Assembly: GCF_027244095.1 (NCBI RefSeq)
Contig: NC_069657.1
Location: forward strand, 134,001-198,000
Length of the DNA: 64,000 nucleotides
Reading direction: 5' to 3'
From: Hemicordylus capensis
Taxonomy: Eukaryota; Chordata; Lepidosauria; Squamata; Cordylidae
The notes beneath the pieces are model-generated. The model saw only the letters and a list, made by a program, of their open reading frames with translations, was not told where the DNA came from and ran no database searches. This document shows, in pieces, positions 22,901 to 49,500 of the stretch; position 1 is the first letter of the stretch, and each line of letters begins with the position of its first letter. The position numbers were made by a program, and so were the translations under genes.

Positions 22901-22986
22901 GGGGAGGGGAGTGGGGGCCCGGGCCCCTCCCCCTCTTTCCCTCCCTCTTACAGGCGCAGCGGCTTCCCCGGCGGCGGCGGCGCCAT
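10488..22986 (-). CDS. CWF19L1: CWF19L1, CWF19-like cell-cycle control factor 1 (14 coding exons, 549 aa)
   Basis: Animal homologue of yeast Cwf19/Drn1, which associates with late spliceosome/intron-lariat complexes and helps lariat debranching; human biallelic loss causes recessive ataxia SCAR17. Coding exons in transcript order: 22986-22952, 22844-22760, 22207-22129, 21467-21366, 20584-20370, 19909-19791, 18355-18271, 17997-17857, 15173-15038, 14397-14318, 13482-13273, 12750-12631, 11122-11025, 10632-10488. All have GT-AG borders. Their 1650 nt stay in frame from ATG ([12 protein letters not shown]) to TGA, close to the human length of 538. The metallophosphatase-like N-terminus has CGDVEG (about residue 43) and [10 protein letters not shown]. 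The CwfJ HIT-like domain has CWFC (339-342) and [11 protein letters not shown] (373-383). The CwfJ C-terminal domain has [15 protein letters not shown] and ends DLAQMD. Odd: a CAG-encoded Q6 (317-322). It shares a promoter with ERLIN1. Confidence 0.97.
11329..11896 (+). mobile_element. CR1 LINE fragment in CWF19L1 intron 12
   Basis: The plus strand begins in the RT ('caacttagcggtcatggg', then 'aaatgatctagaag' and the ADD-coding stretch near 11.56 kb). At about 11.73 kb it jumps straight to the 3' untranslated part ('gactagatgggcttcc', 'cagcagggctgttctta'). About 0.6 kb of ORF2 C-terminus is missing relative to the 25.7-27.6 kb copy, so there was an internal deletion. It lies antisense to CWF19L1. 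Confidence 0.85.
15067..15084 (-). repeat. CWF19L1: (CAG)6 coding repeat in CWF19L1 exon 9
   Basis: Six pure CAG codons on the minus strand give QQQQQQ after an Arg/Glu-rich linker (DGERRR), between the metallophosphatase-like and HIT-like domains. The human protein, as I recall it, has a Lys/Arg/Ser/Pro linker without a glutamine run here. Confidence 0.9.
15586..17186 (-). mobile_element. DIRS-like element fossil with ~128-bp inverted termini
   Basis: The left end (15586-15711) and right end (17058-17186) are inverted copies of one another. Both contain 'gggagctcc', 'cagcatttgattggat' and 'aacaagtcccgcc'. The roughly 1.35-kb interior is GC-rich on its right half and has one open frame on the minus strand (about 15957-16865), rich in Ala/Ser/Arg/Pro, of the kind found in Gag-like proteins. 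No reverse transcriptase or tyrosine recombinase is visible, so this is an internally deleted, non-autonomous copy. Long inverted termini on a gag-like unit point to DIRS, but a long-TIR DNA transposon is the alternative. The arms look roughly 90-95% alike, so it is fairly young. It lies in CWF19L1 intron 8. Confidence 0.5.
16889..16918. repeat. (TA)n microsatellite inside the DIRS-like element
   Basis: About 14 TA units follow a CTT-rich pyrimidine tract. This is AT-only DNA in an otherwise GC-rich interior. Confidence 0.95.
17436..17458. repeat. (GT)n microsatellite
   Basis: Eleven GT units in CWF19L1 intron 8. Confidence 0.95.
18388..18960 (-). mobile_element. L2 LINE 3' end, interrupted by an R4/Dong insertion
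   Basis: The left part (18388-18458, 'tatactgctctctataaa', 'ctcaggacggtttgcaa') is the reverse complement of the standard L2 terminus. The right part (about 18765-18960, 'aaagcctgataaaacagg', 'agcagagatggggattt') matches the region just upstream of that terminus in the copy at 52.34-52.45 kb. The two halves are separated by R4-type sequence, so one L2 copy was opened by a later insertion. Confidence 0.65.
18495..18760 (+). mobile_element. R4/Dong-clade LINE 3' end
   Basis: The plus strand encodes [16 protein letters not shown] and then [18 protein letters not shown] before a stop, the C-terminal end of ORF2 in R4/Dong-type LINEs of reptiles. A short AT-rich tail follows. It is flanked by ACAAC-rich DNA and sits inside the L2 3' end. 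The copy is strongly 5'-truncated. Confidence 0.75.
18981..19290 (+). mobile_element. 5S-rRNA-derived SINE, copy 1
   Basis: Positions 19025-19066 ('agctaagcagggtc', 'ccctggttgcatat', 'gggagac') retain the internal control region of 5S rRNA. A unique body and a terminus with 'cagcttcctatgttcc' follow. The same body and order occur at 30.53-30.84 kb. 5S-derived SINEs are known from squamates. It lies in CWF19L1 intron 6, antisense to the gene. Confidence 0.85.
21664..21835. repeat. Second copy of the 'agggatgt' interspersed repeat
   Basis: It starts 'agggatgtccacggaaccgg' with an accggt palindrome and then a C/G-rich tract, like the start of the repeat at 2877. The internal parts diverge. Confidence 0.4.
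21836..22030 (-). mobile_element. Old CR1 LINE fragment
   Basis: The reverse complement of 'agaaccttgtcagaagc' and 'tttttggaagtccaac' aligns with the RT segment near 48.67-48.78 kb. It is short and diverged, in CWF19L1 intron 3. Confidence 0.7.
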
Positions 22987-23153
22987 CTTCGCTCTGCAGA
23001 AGCACTTCCGGTGTCTCCCGGAAGGAAGAGCTCGCTGGGGGGCGGGAGCAGCGGCGGCGGCGGCGGCGGCGGCACTTCCGGCCCGCCCCCGCCGGAGGAG
23101 GAAGAGGCGGGAGGCGAGCGGCGGAAGCGGAGAAGGGCCCGGCCGAGCGGAGG
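22987..23153. promoter_or_regulatory. Divergent CWF19L1/ERLIN1 promoter
   Basis: Only 167 bp separate the two start codons. There is no TATA box. Three ETS-type sites are visible: cacttccgg at 23003-23011, cccggaagg at 23017-23025 and cacttccgg at 23073-23081. On the minus strand the CWF19L1 start lies within AAGATGGCG, a YY1-type motif (22989-22981). ETS/GABPA pairs and YY1 at the start codon are common in bidirectional housekeeping promoters. Transcription start sites are not defined by sequence alone. Confidence 0.85.
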
Positions 23154-40642
<17,489 letters not shown>

Positions 40643-41760
40643 TGGAAAGCCGGGAGGCGGTCCTTGGGCTGTGCTGCCTCCCTGCCGCGAACGCCCCCCT
40701 GGCCCCGCCTGGCCCCGCCATCCTCCTCGCCAGACCTGCCTTCTTGAGGAATATGACAAGAGCCACACACAGACACACGTCGCTGTTGCGTTCTCTGCAG
40801 CAGCGGGCGGGGGGGGCAGCTCGGAAGCCTCTCATACCTGCTGCTGCTGCTGCTGCTGCATCTCTCGTGGACACTTCCGTGGCCTGGAGTGTTCTTGCCC
40901 TCATGCAGGAGGCGGAGATTCCGCTGCTCGCAGACCGGCAGTGTGTTCCTGGGTTAAATGCAACAGGTGTGGGTCTTTGCGTGGTGATGGTCTTGTCTGA
41001 GTGCTTGTGCCTGTCTTGTGGGAAGATCCCCCCCCCCTCAAAATCTTCCTGCAGGTAACACATTCAGGCTTATAAGGGAGCAGCCCGTACAAGGGGCGCT
41101 TCAGTGCTGTGCATTATGAGTTGGCACCTCAGCCTTTCCGCGGCCTCGGCGTTTGCACAGGCATGTTTTGAGAGGCTCCCTGAGGAGCTCTGCTGGGGTG
41201 AGGAGGGACCCGTTCTTCCCTCCCTGGCCTCTCCCCGCCGCCGCCGCCAAGCTGATGAGCGTTGCTGGATCTTGAAAGGGAAAATCAACTGGGGCCTGTC
41301 GGGTGGGATGGGATGAGTTCTTCCGAAAGGGAAACTCGGCGGCTGCTGTGTGGTGTTGTGGCTTCTGCTTTCCGTCTCCCCGTGTGGCTGCACAGCGCCC
41401 CCCCATTCTGTACTTGGCCAGTGGGAGCCAGGGTTGGCACCCCCTGCTCGCCTGCAGCAGAGCCAACCCAGACGGTGAGCTGGCAACCACGGGGGCTGTG
41501 ACTTTAATTGGACCCAGGGGGCCTGGTGGCTGGGGTGTGTGTGTGTGTAAAAGTTGCCCTTCCTGTGTAAGTTTTGCTGCTGCTGCTGAGCCATCAAGAT
41601 TAGGCACTTGACACATTAAATGGGATCATGCTGTGACCAGAAAACTTTATTGTAGAGGATGAACCTGCCGACTGGAAAAGTTTAACCTGTGATGGAAGTT
41701 TGCAGGAGGTTTATATTTCAGAAGTACGGGTGTGCAGAATAAAGCTATTTTCATAACCTC
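40643..41760 (+). terminator. ERLIN1: ERLIN1 3' untranslated region and polyadenylation signal
   Basis: About 1.1 kb follow the stop codon. AATAAA at 41738-41743 with a following T-rich and GT-containing stretch marks the probable end. It contains (CTG)n at 40838-40860 and a shorter CTG run near 41.58 kb. Confidence 0.75.
40838..40860. repeat. (CTG)n repeat in the ERLIN1 3' UTR
   Basis: Seven CTG units on the transcribed strand. Confidence 0.85.
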
Positions 41761-43274
41761 CTCCAAGGCTGTCGTCTGTGCTTGAGCCCTCGGCTCGTGC
41801 GCCTGTGTGCGCGCTCTGTTCCCGCCGCAGTCTGGCCTTCAGCCTTTGCCCTGCCTTCCCCCTCCTCATGTGGGACGGCAAGGGCTACCCGTCTCCCCTG
41901 GTGCCTCTTCTCAGGTCCCCTTTTTGCTGCCTGGCCTGTTAGACCAAGGGGCTGCTTAAGAGCCACGTTTACACCACTCTTGTTGTGGGACGTGATGGGC
42001 GTTTGCTCTCAGATGGCACCGTGAACCCTGAGGGCCCATTTTCTGCAGGGTGGGTGGGAGCCCCTGCTTTTGTGGAGAACAGCACCTGGTGCTTTGAACT
42101 CTGTGCATGGCCTTTGCGCCTTCCCTCCGAACACTGGCAGTTGATTTTTTTTGTTTTGAATTGGGAGGAGGGACAGAAAGAGAGTGTCGGGGCCGAAGGG
42201 GCCCATCAACTGTGCAAGCAGTTTCTTTCACAAGCCCTCAGAGAGAGAAAGAGGAACTACTTATTTTTGGGCCTGCTTTTTTGCATTCCTTGGAATATTT
42301 GGGTGTTTGCCCCTAATGAAATGGTGCCTTAACATCGTGTCAAGGTTTGAGTTCTTGGTTTTGATCATTGGCAACACCACAATATTAGGAGTGACAAATT
42401 CCACTCTCTTTACGTGTCCGAACAATCCTTGGTTTAGCAGAGCCTGCGCTGAGATGCGATGCGTGTTCTTGGCCGGCACATATGCCTCATTGAGAGCAGT
42501 GCAGAAGTACCATCTCCAACCCCTCCATTAAAGGGAGTCAAACGCTTCCTGGCTCTGTGTGTGTGTTTTAAAACCCTTGCCAATGGGATTCAGCATGGAG
42601 AGGCCTTCGGCCCCTCGCCTGCCCCCCTGCCCGTTGAAATACAGACCACGTGGAAGTAGCTGCCCTGCAGCGCCATCATGCCAGCCCGTTTACAAGACGG
42701 GCAGGGGGGCAGGGGAGAGATCTCTCGGCAGCGATGCACGGAGGGGCTCCCTCCTCCAGTGGCCTCTCTGTGGGGTGAGTTTTGTTCTGGGCGGCAGGAT
42801 CAAGGCCGTGTGTGCGCAGCATGTGCATTCCGAGTGGGGCCTTCCTGATTCAACCTGAGCGGGATCTAAAATGAACTGAGCGGACCTCCGAAAACTTGTG
42901 AGCGCACACCTGCCTTAGAGGGAACAGGGCTCCCTCCATATTAGAGTCCAGGGTCAGCCAATGAAATCGAGCAGGGCTGCATCTTCTGGGGATCCAAAGA
43001 GGTCAGAGGAAAGTAGGTCACACGGCACAATTCAGGTAAGGAACCTCTTGCCACAGGAGAGGGTGTGAGCCAGGGGGAGAGAGGGAGGGGGTTAGGGACT
43101 GTTGCAGGGAGAGAAGGCAATGGCCTTGGCTGGCCTTCGGTCTCAATGACACTGCTCTGCATCCCCCGTCCGGAGCTGTCTAGATCACATGCTATGTGCC
43201 TGAGAGGGACTTGACCCACTGATTGTCTGATCAGCTCCTTTCCCCTGCAGTGCAAGCACACCACTAAAGCTCCC
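41761..43274. other. Intergenic gap between convergent ERLIN1 and TUBGCP2
   Basis: About 1.5 kb between the two probable polyadenylation sites. Apart from the hAT-type remnant near 42.84-42.93 kb I see no gene or RNA. Open frames up to 115 codons are not supported by composition. Confidence 0.6.
42835..42935. mobile_element. hAT-type non-autonomous element remnant
   Basis: 'ggccttcctgattcaacc', 'gggatctaaaatgaac' and 'acttgtgagcgcacacc' end at 'ttagagggaaca'. It is the better copy of the unit at 7.56-7.66 kb. The 'ttagagggaac' end is the inverse of the 8.38-kb MITE start. Confidence 0.55.
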
Positions 43275-43504
43275 GGAGTCCCCCACGGGGGTTTTATTTT
43301 AAGCTATCTCAGATTAAATTGCACAAGTTACAGTTGTGTTTAAGAAGGCAGCAATACTCCAGAAATACACACACCATCTTTACAGACAGAGCAGCAGCCG
43401 CTGCCGCCACAATGTCCGTCCCGTGCTTCCCCCACAGCCCTGCGAGGCCGGGGAGAACAAACACCACCCCTCTTCGCTGCCATGTCCCTTCCAAGTGGTC
43501 TGGC
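43275..43504 (-). terminator. TUBGCP2: TUBGCP2 3' untranslated region and polyadenylation signal
   Basis: AATAAA on the minus strand (43298-43293) lies 207 nt after the stop codon, giving a short 3' UTR. Confidence 0.7.
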
Positions 43505-46500
43505 TCACTGAGTGGCCACCGCAGCCCTGGGAGGGGCTCTCTGGTGGCTCCGTTCTGCAGACATGTGCTCCAGGCGCTCCGTGTAGAAGCCGTTGAAGTC
43601 CAACCTAGGGAGGGATGCAAAGCATCAAAGCGCCTGAAGAGGATGCCCTTCCTGGCATCCAGGGGCCGAGGAGAGGAGGATCCCTGCTCACCTGGAGATG
43701 ATGTTGATCATGCTGTGCTCACAGTCATTGGTGCTGTAAATGCTCAGTTTGTCCAGGAGGTCCAGGAGATGTGCTGAGAAATTGCTGTCAAACTTGTTGA
43801 TGGTTGCCTCAAAGCCAGAGGTTACATGCAAGGAATCCGCGTGCTCTGCTAAGAGCTGTGGAACACAAGGACAGAAAACCAAAGGCTGCCTTTTTCCTGG
43901 GGGGCAGACTGAGGAAGCCCTTCCTTGACCAGGGAGTCTGCACAGGCAGGAAGCTCTGTTCCGAAGAGAGGCAGAGTTCCCGGAACATGGCACCCTCTCA
44001 CGAGGAGAGCCCTGCAGCGCGTGGGTGCTCAGAGGGACAGCGAGGCACTTCCCCTGAAACGTGACACCCTTCGGCAGGACTCCTGCTGCCCAAGTGTGTC
44101 ACTGTAACAATGCTCACTGCGTGGCTGGCCAGAGAATTCTTGGAAAGATGAAAGGACCCTGAGACCACCGGCTCACCTCCAGAACGCCACCCCTGCGTTT
44201 AGGGCTCTGGTAACCCAAGTCCATTTGGCCACTGAGTGGATTCAGCCATCAAGCTAGAATCTTAATCCCCTTTTTACACACGGGTAAACCAGTCCAGGCC
44301 CACCTTGAGCCATGAAAGGTCATGTGGGGGGAAATCCTCAATTTTTTGCATATGGGGCAGTATAGAAATGCACTAAATGAATAAAAAAATAACACGGTCA
44401 GAGGCCAAGGTTGCAGCTAAGATTCACTGGCACCAAGAACTGTGTCCCGTGAGATTGGGGAGCTCTTTCCCCTCTCCAGTCCCTAGGAATGCTGGGCCAA
44501 CTGCCTAGGAAGCGACAGGGTGGTGCCCAAAGGGAGACACCGAGAGCGGCACCCTCTCCGCCAAGGATCCCACTGCTGAACCGCCCTGAGCCATTTTGGA
44601 AGGGCGGTATATAAATCAAATAAATAAATAAAATAAATAAGTTCAGTATTAGCCAGGCGTGGGGGGGGTGTGTGTGTGTCTCCTTCCCTAGCAGTGGCCC
44701 TTTGTAAAAATACATTTCACGTGGTTAGAAGCGGCTTCAGCCAGGTTTAAAAAATGGTTCTGGAAGATTCCTTGCAGACTTCTTCCCTGTGTTCCTCGAA
44801 CCGTCATTGGGCTCTGGAAGGCTCTCCTCCCATGAAGCCATCTTGACCAACGCACTGCGCAGCATCCTGCGGGTGTCACCAAGGGAGCCTCTGCATGCTT
44901 GCAACACCGACACAACCGCTGCTAATCGCGCAGATGCCGCTGTGCAGTGGCCCACCCATGGTTTCCAGTGGCTGGACCACGATGCAGCTACGTGGAGGCA
45001 ATGACTGGTCACCACATCTAAAAAAGGACATTGCAGAACTGGGAAAGGTGCAGAAGATGGCAACCCAGATGATCAGGGGCCTGGAGCACCTTCCTTATGG
45101 GGCTAGGCGACAACACCTGGGGCTTTTTAGTTTCGAAAAAAAGACGACTGCAGGGAGACATGATAGAGGTCTATAAAATCATGCATGGCGTGGAGAAAGT
45201 GGAGAGAGAGAAATTCTCCCTCTCCCATCACACTAGAACCAGGGGTCATCCCATGAAATTGATTGCCAGGAGCTCTAGGACCAACAAACAGAAGTACTTT
45301 TTCACACAACGCGTGATCTGCTTGTGGAACTCTCTGCCACAAGATGTGGTGACAGCCAACAACCCGGATAGCTTTAAGAGGGGCTTGGATAACTTCATGG
45401 AGGAATGGTCTGTCAACGGCTACTAGTTGGAGGGCTGTGGGCCACCTCCAGCCTCAAAGGATGCCCCTCAGTACCAGTGGCAGGGGAGTAACAGTAGGAG
45501 ATGAGAGGGCATGCACATGCCTCTTGCCTGTAGGCTCCCCAGCAGCATCTGGTGGGCCACTGTACGGTGAAACAGGATGCTGGACTAGATGGGCCTGATC
45601 CAGCAGCAAGGCTGTTCTTCTGTTCCTATCCCAGGAAAACGTAGCCGACTCTGCCCCTCCGCCCCCGCCCATCGGAGACAGGGAAGATGCTGAGCAAGGA
45701 GCACAGGCTGAGAGCACCACGTACCCGGTGAGCAAGCTGCTTCTTGGTCGACTCCTCCACCCGCTCCTGCTCGGTCGGTGGGCCCTGCATGGTCCCGTGC
45801 TCCACCGTGAGGCGCCTCAGCTCACTGTCCAGCTTCATGCTGTGAGAGAATCTCTGTTGGGTGGAAGGAAAACAGGGCTGGGCAGGGAAGACACGACGCC
45901 GCCAGGAAGCACTCCCCGCAAGGCCAGACGAGAGGAGGCGGAGGAGGACGAGCGAGCCTCCCATCCCAGAGCAGTACACAACCATGACTAAAACCAAGTC
46001 ATGCCCAAATCCTAGTACAGTGAAAAGAAAAGAAAACCCACCACGTACTTTAAAACTATTTCCTGTATATACCAGCTGGCCGTTCACCCTTTTGAGTTGT
46101 TAGAGAGACTCAAAAAAGGAAGGGCTTCCAATCTAGAAAAAGATGCACTCAGACCCGGCATCTGTAGAAAAGCTGATGCACAGTGAGAGCGATTCTTCTA
46201 GTTTTAAGGCCCCGCCATAATGGCCTCCTGCCTAACCACTGGTCCTCCTGCCTGTCTACAGACACAAACTAAAGTCTGCTGTTCGTCCATAAGCTTTAGA
46301 ACTCAGTCACAGCCATAACCAAGGCCTTGAGGTCGAACTGCTTCCTTTTGGGACACTTCCACAGCCGGGGTGAACGGCCAGGTTGTGTGCCACATTTAGG
46401 AAACTGTTGTGTCACGTGCTGTGGGCGGTCTTTGTTTTTGACACTCCAGGTGGCCCTCATCGGCTGCCGTTTCACATATACACCCAACCGCGTTATTCAC

Positions 46501-49500
46501 ACATGCAGTACTGCCCTTGTATGGTCGTGGCTTGCGAGAGACGTTGGGAGGAGGACGGTGGGGTGCTCTGCATTTTTTGAGCTTCTAAAAGCCCTTTGGG
46601 GCAGCATTTGGCATCCTTGGGGAGGCACTGCTGAGGAGATTCTGGGAGGTGGAGGAACTCCTCCAAACCCACCAGGAGGAGTCGGCCGAGGAGGAACTGG
46701 AAGATGTCACCCACCAACGAGGAAGAAGAGGAGATGCTCCCCCAGCTGTTTCCCACAAAGGAGTTGCAGCCGGGGGCTGTCTGGGCCAACCAGGTCTTCG
46801 AAATGGGCCCCCTGATGGAGCACAGCATCCCGTCCCAAAGGCAGCTGGGGCCTGCTTTGCAGCCCTGTAAGGGCACCAGCCGGGTTCTGCAAACCAAGAC
46901 CAGACAAAGCACCCTCACCAGCTGCTCGGACAAGGCAGCCACACCCAGCACCACAGCTCCAGAGGCACCATCGGAAGGCAACACCCTCCCTGAGCTAGAG
47001 GGCTGTCGACTCCAGCATCACCGCCGTGGAGGGAGTTCGCTCCCCTCCTTTGGTTTCATTCAGTACAGTTCAATGTTGTGCTGCCTGTTTGGCCAACTTT
47101 CCCACCAACCACCAGGCCAAGGGGGGGGGGGGGGGGCGGTGCTGCTCAATGTCCTATAAGAGGATTAGCTGCCTCGCAAGCCTCCGAGAGCCATCTTTTT
47201 AGCCTGGCTTTTAGTGGAACCTAGTTTTAATTTTAATTAGTTTTAGTCTGATTTAAATTCATGCAGAATTTTAATTGTTTTATTATGTGTGTTCGATTTT
47301 TTTAACGTAAACCACCCTGAGCCACTTTAGGAAGGACAGTATATCAACTAAACAAATGAATAAAGGGCTGGACTTCAACTGTGGGGTTCAGCTGAAGTTC
47401 AGTTATGCATTACAGGTGGGGCGGGGGGGGCACTGCTGGGGGAGCTGGAGAGCCGAGGCGGCCAAGGCAGAGTGTGGTACTCCCTTCTCATTCCTGCTTT
47501 TACCCTGCATTTTCAGTGATTTCCCCCCCAGTTATTTTCCTGGGCTCTGGAACCTAACCTAAGCTAACCCCTGCAGTTCCCACTGACTTAAAAGTTTCAT
47601 TCTCTGCGGTTTCGTTATCTGTGACTGTAGGCCAGAACAGAACCCCAGCAGATAATAAGGGCCACCTCCACAAGGATTTTGACACTGCCCACCTTGAGAG
47701 GATTTCTGTGCATTAATATATTTTAGGGTGGGTTTGTTTACTGCATTTCTAGACTGCCCCATCCAAAGGCTCTGGGCAGTGCTCAATAAATGTAAACAAG
47801 TGAAAAAGTACTTCCGTTTGTTGTTCCTAGACTTCCTGGCAATCAATTTCATGGAGTGGCCCCTGGTTCTAGTGTTGTGTGAGAGGGAAAAGAATCTCTC
47901 TCTCTCCACTTTCTCCACACCATGCATGATTTTATAGACCTCTATCATGTCTCCCCGCAGTCGTCTTTTTTCTAAACTAAAAAGCCCCAGGTGTTGTAAT
48001 CTTGCCTCGTAAGAAAGGTGTTCTAGGCCCCTGATCATCTTGGTTGCCCTCTTCTGTACCTTCTCCAGTTCAACAATGTCCTTTTTAAGATGTGGTGACC
48101 AGAACTGTACGCAGTACTCCAAGTGTGGTCGCACCATAGTTTTGTATAAGGGCATTATAATATTTGCCATTTTATTTTCAATCCCCTTCCTAATGATCCC
48201 TAGCATGGAATTGGCCTTTTTCACAGCTGCCGCACATTGAGTCAACACTTTCAACGAGCTGTCCACCACAACCCCAAGATCCCTCTCCTGGTCTGTCACC
48301 GACAGCTCAGATCCCATCAGCATATACTTGAAGTTGGGGTTTTTTGTCCCAGTGTGCATCACTTTACACTTGCTAACATTGAACCGCATTTGCCATTTTG
48401 CCGCCCACTCCCCCAGTTTGGAGAGATCCTTTTGGAGCTGCTCACAATCCGTTTTGGATTTCACTACCCGGAAGAGTTTGGTATCATCTGCAAATCTGGC
48501 CACATCGCTGCTTACCCCTGCTTCTAGATCATTTATGAATAAATTAAAAAGCACTGGGCCCAGTACAGATCCCTGGGGGGCCCCACTTCTTACTTCCCTC
48601 CATTGTGAAAACTCTCCATTTATACCTACCCTCTGTTTCCTGACTTTCAACCAGTTAGCAATCCACACATGTACTTGTCCCCTTATCCCACGACTGCTAA
48701 GTTTCCTCAGGAGTCTTTGATGAGGAACTTTGTCAAAAGCTTTTTGGAAGTCCAGGTAGACTATGTCAACTGGATCACCTTGATCCACACACTCATTGAC
48801 ACTCTCAAAGAAGTCCAAAAGGTTGGTGAGGAAAGATTTACCTTTGCGGAAGCCATGCTGGCTCACTCCCAGCAGGGCCTGTTCTTCTAGGTGCTTTACA
48901 ATTTCATCCTTGAGGATGCTTTCCATCAATTTGCCTGGAACGGGCGTTAGGCTAACCGGCCTGTAATTTCCCGGATTGGCCCTGGATCCCTTCTTGAAAA
49001 TAAGTGTTACATTTGTTACTCTCCAGTCCTCTGGTACAGAGCCCGATTTCAGGGATAAGTTAAATATTTTAGCAAGGAGGTCATCAATTTCACATTTGAG
49101 TTATTTGAGGACTCTTGGATGGATGCCATCCGGCCCTGGCAATTTGTTAGTTTTCAGTTTCTTCAGACAGTTTAGAACATCATCTCTTGTCACTTCTATC
49201 AGACTCGGCTCTCTAGCCTCCATCCCTAAAAAGCCTGGTTCAGGAACAGGTATATGCTCAGTATTCTCTGCCGTGAAGACAGATGCAAAGAACTCATTCA
49301 GCTTCTCTGCAACCTCCATATCCTCCTTAATAATCCCTTTCACTCCCTCATTGTCTCATGGCCCAACCGCCTCCCTGGCAGGTTTCCTGCTTCTGATGTA
49401 CTTAAAGAAGTTTTTGTTATTCCCCTTGATACTTTTGGCTAAATGTTCCTCAAACTCTCTTTTTGCCTCCCTTATTGTCACCTTGCATTTCTTTTGCCAG

